DNA of 64,000 bases from Porphyrobacter sp. ULC335. Lineage in GTDB: Bacteria > Pseudomonadota > Alphaproteobacteria > Sphingomonadales > Sphingomonadaceae. Of this stretch, positions 43,074-54,964 are shown in pieces. The notes below the pieces were generated by a model. The model had not been told where the DNA came from. It was given only the letters and a program-made list of their open reading frames with translations, and made no database searches. The stretch lies in assembly GCF_025917005.1 (NCBI RefSeq), contig NZ_CP078091.1, forward strand, positions 1,364,001-1,428,000, read 5' to 3'. The stretch's first letter is position 1. Each line of letters starts with the position of its first letter. The position numbers and the translations under genes are program-made.

Positions 43074-44332
43074 GCCGGGGTCTCCATGTTGAGAGGCTTG
43101 ATGTCGAGGGGCTTGCCCGAGGAAAACAGTGCGCGGATGGCGCGCGGAATAGCTACGGGCGGCTTGCCCGTCAGGATGCGCAGACGGTCAGGCCATGTTG
43201 ACCTTCCGGCATAGAAGCGCTCCACCAACGCGCCGCGCAGGGCGTAGAAATGTTCGAACACCACCACCCGCTTGTCCGGCTCTGCCGCTTCGAACAGCAT
43301 CCGGCTGAGCATCCGGTAATAGGCGGTGGCGCGCCAGTGGCGCTTCGACCGGCGTTGGCAGAAGGCGGCGAGCTCCGCGCCCGACAGGTCGGGGCGCTTG
43401 GCAATGAGGTGCGCAATGGCGAGCGCATTTTCGACCGCGAAGGGCAGGGTGTAGCTGGTGAGCGGGTGCGAGAAGCCCCCGCGCGCGCCCGCCAGCGCGA
43501 CACCGGGTATCGCGACCTCGGCCAACGCGGCGTTGAAGTCCCCGCCTGAGATCACCGGCAGGATGCCCGCTTCCTGGTCGACAACCTCGCCCTTCCACCC
43601 GTTGCGGTGGGCATATTCGGCAATCCGGCCTTTCAGCACATCGGCGTCCATCTTCGGCTGGTCGGCGTAATAGGTGTCCTCGATGAACACGTCGGTGGGC
43701 GACAGCGGCAGGACATAGACGAAGCGGTAGGCCGCACCGTTGCCGTGCGGGGCAAGCTGATCGACGCTGGCATCCATGATGACGGGGCGGGTCAGGCCAT
43801 GGGGCGTCTCGCACCGGAATTGCTGGCCGAGGAACACCTGCCAGCCGCCGCTCAAAACCTTCGAGGGTTTGAACGGGCGGCAGTCGATCACGTGCCTTGC
43901 CGCAAGCCGCTTGCCGTCTGCCAGCGTCACGCCGCCTGCATCAAGGCTTGCGGCTTTTGTTTCCAGCATCACGCGATCTGCGGGCAATTCCGCGATCAGC
44001 TTGGCGTGGAATTCTGCGCTGGCGAGCGAGCGATAGGACGTCGGCAAGGTGCGGCCAAGGCTGGGGAAGGTGATGTCATAGCCTTCGTCCCAGCCGTTGA
44101 GATCAAACCCCGCCATAAACGGACGGGCCCTGGCTGGAAGATCGGTTTCGAACCAGCTCCAACGGTGATGGCCGCCAAAGGTGCGCCCGGCCTCGATCAC
44201 AAGGAAGCGGCAGTCGGGCGCATGACGATGCAGTGCAAGCGCTATGAGTCCGCCCGCCAACCCGCCGCCGACGATGATCACGTCAAGGGCAGCAACATCG
44301 GGCGCGCCGGAGCTTTGCGGTGAATCGGCCAT
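43070..44332 (-). CDS. crtY: Lycopene beta-cyclase
   Basis: 420 residues from ATG 44332. CrtY-type: VIIVGGGLAGGLIALAL for FAD/NAD binding, GGHHRWSWFE, FIEDTYYAD, GGFSHPLTSYTLPFAVENAL and FEHFYALRGALVERFYAG. It turns lycopene into beta-carotene, which in this bacterial group feeds zeaxanthin, nostoxanthin or similar xanthophylls. First gene of the crtY-crtI-LOG-crtB operon; divergent from the MipA/OmpV gene, with about 140 bases between them for both promoters. No hydroxylase, ketolase or crtE gene is present in this window. Confidence 0.95.
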   Translation of the reverse strand: MADSPQSSGAPDVAALDVIIVGGGLAGGLIALALHRHAPDCRFLVIEAGRTFGGHHRWSWFETDLPARARPFMAGFDLNGWDEGYDITFPSLGRTLPTSYRSLASAEFHAKLIAELPADRVMLETKAASLDAGGVTLADGKRLAARHVIDCRPFKPSKVLSGGWQVFLGQQFRCETPHGLTRPVIMDASVDQLAPHGNGAAYRFVYVLPLSPTDVFIEDTYYADQPKMDADVLKGRIAEYAHRNGWKGEVVDQEAGILPVISGGDFNAALAEVAIPGVALAGARGGFSHPLTSYTLPFAVENALAIAHLIAKRPDLSGAELAAFCQRRSKRHWRATAYYRMLSRMLFEAAEPDKRVVVFEHFYALRGALVERFYAGRSTWPDRLRILTGKPPVAIPRAIRALFSSGKPLDIKPLNMETPA

Positions 44333-44473
44333 CGTCCCTGCCCTAGGCCAGCGCCGCGCGATGGGCAATCATGCTGGGTGGTCATGAGCCAATTGCGACG
44401 TTGCAACATCTCGCGGAAACAATATGAAGCGCGCGAGTTTGAAACGCAGTTCCCTCTCCCAAGGATCGCACAG

Positions 44474-45412
44474 ATGAATTCGCTAATGTCCCTTGCCGCG
44501 GCAGCAGTGGCCGCAAACCTCGTTGTATCGCCCGCCTTTGCGGAGGAGGCAGAGGCCGATTCCGAAGTTGCAGCCGAAACAGTTGGTGAAGCCCAGCCCG
44601 CACAGCCCCCCGCTGCGCCGACGTCGTTCGCTTTCGCGAAGCCGGTGTTCGACGAGACCTGGGCGACCATCGGTCTCGGCGTGGGTATGGTGCCGAGCTA
44701 TGCGGGATCGAACGACTATATCGCCTTCCCGCTGCCACTGATCTCTGGCCGGGTCGGCGGGGTGGGGATCAGCCCCAACGGTCCGGGCTTCGTGCTCGAC
44801 CTCAATTCACCCAAGCCCGTGATGGGCCCGCGCAAGGGTGCGCGCGTCGCCTTTGGCCCGGCGCTACGCTTTCGAAATGACCGCAACAACCGTATCACCG
44901 ACGAAGTTGTGGCGCGCGCGGGCAAGCTCGATGCCGCGCTGGAAGTCGGCGGCAATGTCGCGGTATCCTTCCCCGGCGTGTTCAAGCCCTTCGACCAGCT
45001 GAGCGTCGGCGTGCAGGCACGCCGCGATGTGCTGGGCGCGCATGAGGGCCTGATTATCGAACCGCAGGTCAGCTACCGCGCGCTGCTTGGCAAGGGATTC
45101 ACCTTGCAGGCGCAGGCGAGCGCTGAATTCGTCGATGACAAATTCGCCGATTACTACTTCACCGTCAGTCCGGCGCAGGCGACAGCGACCGGCCTGTCGC
45201 AATTCCGGGCCGAAGGGGGATTGAACCGTGTCGGCACCGTCGCGATCCTTGCCTATGATCTCGACCGCAACCCGCTCAATGGCGGGTGGAGCCTGACCGG
45301 CGTGGGCGGCTATTCGCGTTTGATCGGTGACAGCGCGGACACGCCCTACACAGCGGTGCGCGGCGATGCGAACCAGTTCATCGCCGGACTGGGCGCAGCT
45401 TACACCTTCTGA
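44474..45412 (+). CDS. MipA/OmpV family outer-membrane protein
   Basis: 312 residues from ATG 44474, with AGGA upstream; an earlier in-frame ATG lacks a site. Signal peptide ends PAFA-EEA. A linker with Glu/Ala/Pro (about residues 25-55) precedes the barrel, whose start is typical: WATIGLGVGMVPSYAGSNDYIAFPLPLI, shown here as GLGVGMVPSYAGSND. It ends in YTF with terminal Phe. MipA/OmpV proteins are barrels linked to murein-enzyme scaffolding or adhesion and antibiotic entry. Divergent from crtY. Confidence 0.85.
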   Translation: MNSLMSLAAAAVAANLVVSPAFAEEAEADSEVAAETVGEAQPAQPPAAPTSFAFAKPVFDETWATIGLGVGMVPSYAGSNDYIAFPLPLISGRVGGVGISPNGPGFVLDLNSPKPVMGPRKGARVAFGPALRFRNDRNNRITDEVVARAGKLDAALEVGGNVAVSFPGVFKPFDQLSVGVQARRDVLGAHEGLIIEPQVSYRALLGKGFTLQAQASAEFVDDKFADYYFTVSPAQATATGLSQFRAEGGLNRVGTVAILAYDLDRNPLNGGWSLTGVGGYSRLIGDSADTPYTAVRGDANQFIAGLGAAYTF

Positions 45413-45424
45413 TTGCCCGCGCGC

Positions 45425-46285
45425 CTAGATCGTGTTGACCGGCAGGTGCAGAAAGGTCTGACCGCCGGGGCTCGGCGGAGGCAGGGCACCCGCGCGGATA
45501 TTGACCTGCAAGGCAGGCAGGATCAGCTGCGGGGCTAACAGTGTCGCGTCGCGCGCATTGCGCAGGGCCACGAATTCGGCCTCGCTCGCCCCGTCATGCA
45601 CATGGATATTGCCAGCGCGTTGGTCGGCGACGCTGGTCTGCCAGCGATACGCGCTCCGACCGGCAGGCAGATAATCATGCCCGACAAAGATGCGGGTCTG
45701 ATCGGGCAGGGCAAGGATGCGCCGGGTCGAGCGGTACAGCGTCTCGGCGCTACCGCCCGGGAAATCGGCGCGCGCCGTGCCGTAGTCAGGCATGAACATG
45801 GTGTCGCCGACGAAGGCGGCATCGCCGATGACATAGGTGACGCAGGCGGGCGTGTGCCCGGGGGTGTGCATCACCGCGATGTGCATGTCCCCCAGCGGCA
45901 GGCTGTCGCCATCTTCCACCAGCCGGTCGAACTGGCGGCCATCGGGTACGACATCATCGGCCTCGAACAGCGGTGCGAAGATCGCCTGCACATCGGTGAT
46001 GTGGCGGCCGATGACGATCGGCGCGCCGGTCTGCTCGCGCAGGTGATGCGCGGCGGAAAGGTGATCGGCATGAGCGTGGGTTTCCAGAAGCCAGCGCACC
46101 GTCAGACCCTGCTCGGCCACCGCAGCTAGGATTGCATCGGCCGAGGTGGTGCTGATCCGTGCGTTGTTGGCGGTGAAATCGAGCACCGGATCGATAATCG
46201 CCGACTCGCGGGTGGCGGGGTCATGGACGAGATAGCTGACCGTATTGGTCGCGGTATCAAACCAGGCTTGCACAATGGGGGTCAC
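45425..46285 (-). CDS. MBL-fold persulfide dioxygenase-like hydrolase (Blh type)
   Basis: 286 residues starting with GTG 46285 (AAGGAGAAC upstream). The metal motif is THAHADHL (residues 69-76), then MHTPGHTP, FVGDTMF and IFVGHDYLP. It resembles the ETHE1/Blh group that oxidises glutathione persulfide to sulfite. Divergent from a BigR/SqrR-like repressor gene, with palindromic operators between them; the repressor, rhodanese and TauE/SafE exporter form the other arm. Together they would detoxify sulfide. Confidence 0.85.
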   Translation of the reverse strand: MTPIVQAWFDTATNTVSYLVHDPATRESAIIDPVLDFTANNARISTTSADAILAAVAEQGLTVRWLLETHAHADHLSAAHHLREQTGAPIVIGRHITDVQAIFAPLFEADDVVPDGRQFDRLVEDGDSLPLGDMHIAVMHTPGHTPACVTYVIGDAAFVGDTMFMPDYGTARADFPGGSAETLYRSTRRILALPDQTRIFVGHDYLPAGRSAYRWQTSVADQRAGNIHVHDGASEAEFVALRNARDATLLAPQLILPALQVNIRAGALPPPSPGGQTFLHLPVNTI

Positions 46286-46299
46286 GTTCGTTCTCCTTG

Positions 46300-46346
46300 G
46301 CTAATATATTAGCACTTGCTAAATTAGAATCAAGTGATATATTCAC
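46300..46346. promoter_or_regulatory. Overlapping palindromes between divergent sulfide-response genes
   Basis: Three dyads lie in the 64-base divergent region: GCTAATATATTAGC (46300-46313, perfect), TTAGCACTTGCTAA (46309-46322, perfect arms of six with a two-base centre) and GTGATATATTCAC (46334-46346, imperfect). ArsR-family repressors such as BigR bind AT-rich palindromes, so these are likely operators for the product of the 46350 gene. Confidence 0.7.
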
Positions 46347-46349
46347 CCC

Positions 46350-46682
46350 ATGTTTGACCTTGCCCGTTTCGATCTCTCCCTGTTCGAGGAAATCGCCGCA
46401 CGCGCTGCCGGATTGCTGCGGCTGCTCGGTAACGAGAAGCGGCTAATGATCCTGTGCCAGCTCGCCGATGGGGAGCTGTCCGTGGGCGAGATCCAGCGGC
46501 GTGTCGGCCTGTCCCAGTCCGCCCTGTCGCAGCACCTTGCCCTGCTGCGCGAGGAAGGCGTGGTTGCCACCCGGCGCGAGGGCCAGACCATCCATTACCG
46601 CCTTGAAGACCCGGCAGCGGCGCGGATCATCCAGACTCTCGCCGAACTGTTCTGCCCGCCCGAAATGAGGACCCAGCCATGA
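46350..46682 (+). CDS. ArsR-family repressor of the BigR/SqrR persulfide-sensing type
   Basis: 110 residues. Winged helix with LLRLLGNEKRLMILCQL, SVGEIQRRVGLSQSALSQHLALLREEGVV and TRREGQTIHYRL. Two cysteines are placed at 36 (MILCQL) and 102 (LFCPPE), 66 apart, the same spacing as Cys41/Cys107 of SqrR and Cys42/Cys108 of BigR, which form a tetrasulfide link when persulfide is present and release DNA. It should repress itself and the divergent MBL gene. Start at 46350 follows CACCCC; the stop overlaps the rhodanese gene start by four bases. Confidence 0.85.
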   Translation: MFDLARFDLSLFEEIAARAAGLLRLLGNEKRLMILCQLADGELSVGEIQRRVGLSQSALSQHLALLREEGVVATRREGQTIHYRLEDPAAARIIQTLAELFCPPEMRTQP

Positions 46683-47206
46683 CCGCGACCCTGCTCCCTT
46701 TGCCCCCCGCCGAAGTCCGCGCCCGGATCGCCAACGGCAACGCCGTGCTGATCGACATCCGCGAGGCCGACGAATTCGCACGCAGCCACGTACCCGGCGC
46801 GCATTCGTTGCCGCTGTCAGCCTGGGATAGTGCTGCACTCCCCACTGGCGGTGAGGTCATCTTCACATGCCGTTCCGGAATGCGCACGGCCGGGGCCTGC
46901 GACCGGCTGGCGGCGCGGGTGGAGGGACCAGCCTATGTGCTCGAAGGCGGGCTGGATGCGTGGGGCAAGGCGGGCCTGCCCCTCGCGGTTGATAAGCGCG
47001 CGCCGATGGAGATCATGCGGCAGGTGCAGATCGCCGCAGGCCTGCTGGTGCTGACCGGCGTGCTGCTCGGCTGGCTGGTTGCACCCGGCTTCTTCGCGCT
47101 GTCCGCCTTCGTTGGCGCGGGGCTGACCTTTGCCGGAGCGACCGGTTTCTGCGGCATGGCCCGGCTGCTGATGCTGGCGCCATGGAACCGTCCGCGCGCC
47201 GCCTGA
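46679..47206 (+). CDS. Rhodanese domain fused to a DUF2892 membrane domain (YgaP-like)
   Basis: 175 residues. The N-terminal rhodanese domain has LIDIREADEFARSHVPGA and the active-site loop CRSGMRT with Cys64, as in thiosulfate/persulfide sulfurtransferases. The C-terminal part (about residues 108-170) is a two-helix membrane hairpin typical of DUF2892. The same layout is seen in YgaP. It should accept sulfane sulfur at the inner membrane. It overlaps the repressor stop by four bases and is followed at once by the TauE/SafE gene. Confidence 0.9.
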   Translation: MTATLLPLPPAEVRARIANGNAVLIDIREADEFARSHVPGAHSLPLSAWDSAALPTGGEVIFTCRSGMRTAGACDRLAARVEGPAYVLEGGLDAWGKAGLPLAVDKRAPMEIMRQVQIAAGLLVLTGVLLGWLVAPGFFALSAFVGAGLTFAGATGFCGMARLLMLAPWNRPRAA

Positions 47207-47207
47207 C

Positions 47208-47969
47208 ATGGGCATTGAAGCCCTCGCACTCGCCGCGCTTGGCGGAGCGCTGGTCGGGCTGTTGCTGACGCTGTTCGGCGGCGGCGGATCGGTGCTGGCG
47301 ACGCCGTGGCTGATCTTTGTCGTCGGCGTGGCCGACACCCATGTGGCGATCGGCACATCGGCGGCCGCTGTCGCGGTCAACGCGGTCGGCGGGCTGGTCG
47401 GCCAGGCGCGGGCGGGGCAGGTGAAATGGCCCTGCGCGCTCGCTTTCGGGGTGGCCGGAATTGCCGGTTCCATCGCGGGCGCGGCATTGGCGCGGCAGGT
47501 GGATGGCGATGCGCTGCTGTTCTGGTTTGCCTGGGCGATGATCGCGATTGCAGTCTCAATGCTGATGCCGCGCCGCAACGCAGGCGATCCGGCGGTCCGG
47601 CTTGACCGGCACATGGTGCTGAAGCTGGTGCCGGTGGGCCTTGCCGCAGGCTTTGCGGCAGGCTTTTTCGGGATTGGCGGCGGCTTTCTGATCGTGCCGG
47701 GGCTGATGGCGGCGACCGGCATGACGCTGGCCAATGCGGCGGCTTCCTCGCTTGTTTCGGTCGCGCTGTTCGGCGGGGCGACAAGCTTGAGCTACCTTGC
47801 CGCCGGACAATTCGCCTGGCCCCTGTTCGGCGCGCTGGTGGCGGGTGGCGGGGTGGGCACGCTCGCCGCCTTGCCGCTGTCACGCAGGCTGGCGAGCCGG
47901 GCGGGCTTAGCACGCACGCTGTTCGCGCTGATGGTGATCGCGGTCGCCATCGCCATCATGCTCGGCTGA
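47208..47969 (+). CDS. TauE/SafE (DUF81) sulfite exporter family membrane protein
   Basis: 253 residues with about eight hydrophobic segments. The family mark is GLLLTLFGGGGSVLATPWLIFVVGV near TM1 (cited as FGGGGSVLATP) and the second repeat GFFGIGGGFLIVPGLM, with ASSLVSVALFG following. Members export sulfite, sulfoacetate or other C1/C2 sulfonates. The gene starts one base after the rhodanese stop and closes the sulfide-response operon, exporting the sulfite formed by the persulfide dioxygenase, as inferred from context. Confidence 0.9.
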   Translation: MGIEALALAALGGALVGLLLTLFGGGGSVLATPWLIFVVGVADTHVAIGTSAAAVAVNAVGGLVGQARAGQVKWPCALAFGVAGIAGSIAGAALARQVDGDALLFWFAWAMIAIAVSMLMPRRNAGDPAVRLDRHMVLKLVPVGLAAGFAAGFFGIGGGFLIVPGLMAATGMTLANAAASSLVSVALFGGATSLSYLAAGQFAWPLFGALVAGGGVGTLAALPLSRRLASRAGLARTLFALMVIAVAIAIMLG

Positions 47970-48041
47970 CTTGTCGCGAGGGTGCTTGCCTTGACGGCGC
48001 GGGCGGGCCATCACCCGCGCAAGATACAGGGGAGAGTTACG

Positions 48042-49322
48042 ATGCACATTTTCCGCACAGCCTTGGCCGCGGGCGCCGCGCTGGCAGGCGCCATGCTGGC
48101 CGCGCCGCTCGCTGCCGAGACCGTCGCAATCCGCGCAGGTGCGGTGATCACCGATGCCGCAGCAGAGCCAAGCGGCCCGGCAACGATCCTCGTGACCGAC
48201 GGCAAGATTGTTTCGATCACCCCCGGCCACGGCACCGTTACCGCCGACCGCGAGATCGACCTTTCGACCAAGACCGTACTCCCCGGCATGATCGATCTGC
48301 ACACCCACCTCACCGGCGATCCAGGCGGCGATTTCTGGAAGGAAGCCGTCGAGCCCGACGAGTGGAGCATGGTCATCGGTGCCAAGAACGCGCGCCTGAC
48401 CGCGCTTGCCGGTTTCACCACTGTGCGTGAGGCAGGCAGCGGGCGTGACACCGCCTTTGCGCTGCGGCGCGGCACGGCCGAGGGTCTGGTGGCTGGCCCG
48501 CGCATTGTCGCCGCTGGCCCCGCACTCTCGATCATCGGCGGCCATGCCGACGTCAACGGCTTCCGATCGGAGGTCAACGATCTGCTCGACAGCGGTTTCA
48601 CCTGCACCGGCGTGGTCGAATGCGCCGCCAAGGTGCGGCTCGCCAGTCAGAACGGCAGTGACGTGATCAAGATCACCGCGACCGGCGGCGTGCTCAGCCA
48701 GCAAGGACGGGGGCTGGAGGCGCACTTCACCTTCGAGGAAATGAAGACGATCGCCGACACAGCCCATTCGCTGGGCCTCAAGGTCATGGCCCACGCCCAC
48801 GGCGCGCGCGGGATCGAGCAGGCAGCCAAAGCCGGGATCGATTCCATCGAGCACGGCACTTACCTTGATGAAGCCGCGGCCAAAGCGATGAAGGCCAGCG
48901 GCACTGTGCTGGTGCCGACGCTGATGGCGCTGGAAGGCGTGTCTGAGGGGCTGGGGAAGGGCGTCTACACGCCGGTGGTCGAAGACAAGATCCGCGCTGT
49001 GCAGCCGCTAATGGCCTCGCTGGTCAGCCGCGCACGGCAGTATGGCGTCACCGTCGCCTTCGGCACGGACGCAGGCGTGTACCAGCACGGCCGCAATGCT
49101 GAGGAACTGGCGTTGATGAAGAAGCAGGGCATGACCGACCGCGAAGTGCTCGCCTCGGCAACCACGGTCGCGGCCAAGGTGCTCGGCATGGACAGCCAGA
49201 TCGGCCGGCTCGCACCGGGTTATTCGGCGGATATCATCGCGGTGGACGGCAACCCGCTGGCCGATGTGGCCGTGCTGGAAGAGATCGACTTCGTCATGGT
49301 GCGCGGGCGGGTGATTGAATGA
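48042..49322 (+). CDS. Exported metal-dependent amidohydrolase
   Basis: 426 residues from ATG 48042 with GGGGAGAG upstream. Signal peptide ends PLAA-ETV. Amidohydrolase superfamily: PGMIDLHTHL (metal ligands His87 and His89), a Lys in VIKITATGGV (likely carboxylated), HAHGARGIEQA, SIEHGTYLD and AFGTDAG (metal Asp). Close groups are the Xaa-Pro/Xaa-Arg dipeptidase and imidazolonepropionase-like exported enzymes of sphingomonads, some of which hydrolyse mycotoxins or dipeptides. It overlaps the next gene by four bases (ATGA), so an exported peptide-degrading pair is plausible. Confidence 0.85.
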   Translation: MHIFRTALAAGAALAGAMLAAPLAAETVAIRAGAVITDAAAEPSGPATILVTDGKIVSITPGHGTVTADREIDLSTKTVLPGMIDLHTHLTGDPGGDFWKEAVEPDEWSMVIGAKNARLTALAGFTTVREAGSGRDTAFALRRGTAEGLVAGPRIVAAGPALSIIGGHADVNGFRSEVNDLLDSGFTCTGVVECAAKVRLASQNGSDVIKITATGGVLSQQGRGLEAHFTFEEMKTIADTAHSLGLKVMAHAHGARGIEQAAKAGIDSIEHGTYLDEAAAKAMKASGTVLVPTLMALEGVSEGLGKGVYTPVVEDKIRAVQPLMASLVSRARQYGVTVAFGTDAGVYQHGRNAEELALMKKQGMTDREVLASATTVAAKVLGMDSQIGRLAPGYSADIIAVDGNPLADVAVLEEIDFVMVRGRVIE

Positions 49323-50593
49323 TAGCTCGTGCTGCTAGCGCCGCGCTGGCGGTAGCGTTTGCGCTCGCATCATCCGTAACCAGCGCCCAGCCCAGCACAG
49401 CTTTCTGCGACGACTGGGCGCGTAGCGATGCTGCGTGGCCCGAGGTCGAAGCGATCCTGCGCCAGAACTATGCCTATCTAAGCCGCGTGGCCGATTTGGA
49501 CGCCCTGCTCGTCAGCGCAGGAGCGCGTGCAGCCGAAGCGACAACAGTGGCAGAGCTCGGCACGATAGCCGAAGCACTCGGCTATGCCTTTCGCGACGGG
49601 CACTTTCACGTCCGCCCGGTTGCCGGGCCGGAGCGTGCATGGATCCCGTCTTCGTCCGACTTCTGGGTCGAGCGCGTTGGCGACGCTTGGCGCATCGTCG
49701 ACGTTCGTCGTGACAGCGCGGCCTTCAGCCAGGGTCTCCGGCCGGGCTGGGAGCTGATCGAAATGGATGGGCGGCCGGTAGCCGCCCTGGCGCGTGAAGC
49801 TCTTGCCCCGGTCCAAACCGATCCCGATGCCGCGCAGTTGGGATATGCGGTCAACGTGGTCACGACCGGCCGGTTGGGCGCGGCGCGGCGCTTCACCGTT
49901 CGTGGGGACGGCGTTCTTCGCGAGGTCGCTTTACCACCCGCTCAGCAGAGCATCACGGCGCGCCCGCAGGCGCTGCTGAGCGTAACCGATCACGGCGGCA
50001 TTGCGCAGATCCGGTTCCACAACACGCTGGGCGACAATGGCGTGATCACCGCTTTCGATGCGGCGCTTGACGATCTTGCCGGTGCAAAACCCTTGGTCAT
50101 CGATCTGCGCGACACCCCATCGGGTGGCAACACCACGGTTGCACGCACCATCCTTGGCCACTTCCTTGCAGAGCCCAAGGTGTATCAGGTCCACCGCAAT
50201 GCCTATGAGGAGGCGGTGTTCGGGGTGCCTCGACAATATGCAGAATATGTGTTTCCGCGCGGCGAGCGGTGGGATCGCCCTGTGGTGGTGCTCGCTGGGC
50301 GCTGGACCGGCAGCGTGGGCGAGGCCTTGGCAATGGCTTTTGACCGGACGGCGGGCGTCACCACAATCGGAACACCGTTGGCCGACCTACTGGGGACGCT
50401 CAACACAAATGAGACCGACAATGGCTGTCTCTCGCTGTCCTTTGCATGGGACAGGCTGTCCGCTGCCGAGGGAACGGCGCGTGAAGACTGGCAGCCCCTT
50501 GTTCTGCTGGACGCGGGTGATACCGCAGCCGACGGCACAGATCCCGCGCTGGAAGTCGCATTGACGCGGTTGCGCGGCGGGGGCCAGCGTTGA
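49319..50593 (+). CDS. S41 family (tail-specific-protease-like) exported peptidase
   Basis: 424 residues. Signal peptide ends TSA-QPS. The S41 core is visible: an N-terminal helical region, a PDZ-like segment (VRRDSAAFSQGLRPGWELIEMDGRPV), LVIDLRDTPSGGNTTVARTIL and WTGSVGEALAMAF, where Ser332 is the likely nucleophile, followed by TTIGTPLADLLG. The Lys/Glu partners were not pinned down. It overlaps the amidohydrolase stop by four bases; the pair may degrade the same peptide-like substrate outside the cytoplasm. Confidence 0.8.
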   Translation: MIARAASAALAVAFALASSVTSAQPSTAFCDDWARSDAAWPEVEAILRQNYAYLSRVADLDALLVSAGARAAEATTVAELGTIAEALGYAFRDGHFHVRPVAGPERAWIPSSSDFWVERVGDAWRIVDVRRDSAAFSQGLRPGWELIEMDGRPVAALAREALAPVQTDPDAAQLGYAVNVVTTGRLGAARRFTVRGDGVLREVALPPAQQSITARPQALLSVTDHGGIAQIRFHNTLGDNGVITAFDAALDDLAGAKPLVIDLRDTPSGGNTTVARTILGHFLAEPKVYQVHRNAYEEAVFGVPRQYAEYVFPRGERWDRPVVVLAGRWTGSVGEALAMAFDRTAGVTTIGTPLADLLGTLNTNETDNGCLSLSFAWDRLSAAEGTAREDWQPLVLLDAGDTAADGTDPALEVALTRLRGGGQR

Positions 50594-50751
50594 GCTCAGG
50601 CCGCGGCCATTTGGCCCTTGCGGCAGTCAGTGCCATGACGGGAATCCCCGCGATCCTGTCAGCGATGGGCCGCAAGAGCTTTCACAGCTTTGTAAACCCG
50701 CCACCCTCCGCCCACTTGCCAATCCGGCGCGGCGGCGGCAGCTAAAGCCCT

Positions 50752-51348
50752 ATGGGCACTCTCATTCCTAACCGCCGCACGGTCATCGTCTCGATCGCCA
50801 TTGCGGTCGTCACCATCGTCATCCTGCTCGCCATGGGCCGCGCGCCGATCTGCGAGTGCGGCTATGTCAAGCTGTGGCACGGGCAGATCAACGATAGCGG
50901 CAACAGCCAGCATATCACCGACTGGTACACGCCCAGCCACATCATTCACGGGATGATCTTCTACGCGTTCGGCTGGTGGATGTTCGTGAAGCGTGGCTGG
51001 GGCGGCGCTCATGCGTTCCGCTGGGGCCTGCCGCTTGCGGTGCTGCTGGAGGCCGCGTGGGAAGTGCTGGAGAACACCCCGATGGTGATCAACCGCTTCC
51101 GCTCGGTTACCGCCAACCATGGATATTCGGGTGACAGCGTCCTCAATTCGGGGGCCGACCTGATGTGGATGTCGTTCGGCTTCTGGCTGGCGCTGCGTCT
51201 GCCGGTCAAGGTGACGGTGGCGCTCGCGCTGATCGGAGAACTGGTGGCGGGCTATGTGGTGCGCGACAATCTGACGTTCAACGTCATCATGCTGGTCTAT
51301 CCGATCGAAGCGATTGCCGAATGGCAGGCGGCGGGCGGGGTCGCCTGA
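50752..51348 (+). CDS. UPF0314/DUF2585 membrane protein
   Basis: 198 residues with four to five hydrophobic segments. DUF2585 features: GRAPICECGYVKLWHG, ITDWYTPSHIIHGMIFY, EAAWEVLENTPMVINRFR and SVLNSGADLMWM. Highly conserved in alphaproteobacteria, of unknown function. It lies before the TPP riboswitch of thiC but is separated from it by about 40 bases, and its expression is probably independent of thiamine. Confidence 0.85.
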   Translation: MGTLIPNRRTVIVSIAIAVVTIVILLAMGRAPICECGYVKLWHGQINDSGNSQHITDWYTPSHIIHGMIFYAFGWWMFVKRGWGGAHAFRWGLPLAVLLEAAWEVLENTPMVINRFRSVTANHGYSGDSVLNSGADLMWMSFGFWLALRLPVKVTVALALIGELVAGYVVRDNLTFNVIMLVYPIEAIAEWQAAGGVA

Positions 51349-51389
51349 CGCCGCACTGGACTCAATTGCGGCCTTGTCCTAATCCCCTC

Positions 51390-51483
51390 CCATCCCCGGG
51401 GAGCACGCTTGTGCTGAGAGGTGGGTGTAAGCACCCCACGACCCGTCGAACCTGAACCGATTAGCATCGGCGGAGGGAGTGGG
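51390..51483 (+). ncRNA. TPP riboswitch (THI element)
   Basis: The conserved parts are present in order: CCCGGGGAGCAC, GTGCTGAGAGG, ACCCGTCGAACCTGAACC and GATTAGCATCGGCGGAGGGA. These form the thiamine pyrophosphate aptamer. It lies about 55 bases before thiC and should lower ThiC expression when thiamine pyrophosphate is abundant. Confidence 0.95.
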
Positions 51484-51524
51484 CCGGTCATCGCACCACT
51501 GCGCCCGTGCTCCATCCGCCTTGA

Positions 51525-54675
<3,151 letters not shown>

Positions 54676-54867
54676 TCCAGCAGGTCCACGGTATTTGCGC
54701 ATGACGACAACCGCCCGGCACGCATCCGCGAGACCACCACCCGCGACGGTGCAAGCATGGTGACGCTCAAGGAGGTCGACTTCCTCGACGAGCCGGGCGA
54801 GCAATGGTTCAGCCGCAACCGCACCGTGCTGGAGCTGATACCGGCGCCGGGCCATGCGCAAGATTGA
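54676..54867 (+). pseudogene. Protein-like remnant after the Shedu-like gene
   Basis: The frame directly after the Shedu-like stop is open to TGA at 54865-54867 and reads like a real GC-rich protein tail (RIRETTTRDGAS, VTLKEVDFLDEPGEQWF, NRTVLELIPAPG). It has no start codon at its head. The adjacent frame just before it (EVIQQVHG) also looks coding, which suggests a frameshift near 54690. Probably the leftover 3' end of a gene that stood downstream of thiC before the insertion; family unknown. Confidence 0.5.
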
Positions 54868-54964
54868 CCGCTAATCCCCCGTTCCTAATGCTGCCGCGTT
54901 GACCGGATCGGCGAAAGGGCAGACACCTCTCTCCGGGTTGTGCTTCGTCCGGGGGGATCGTCAC

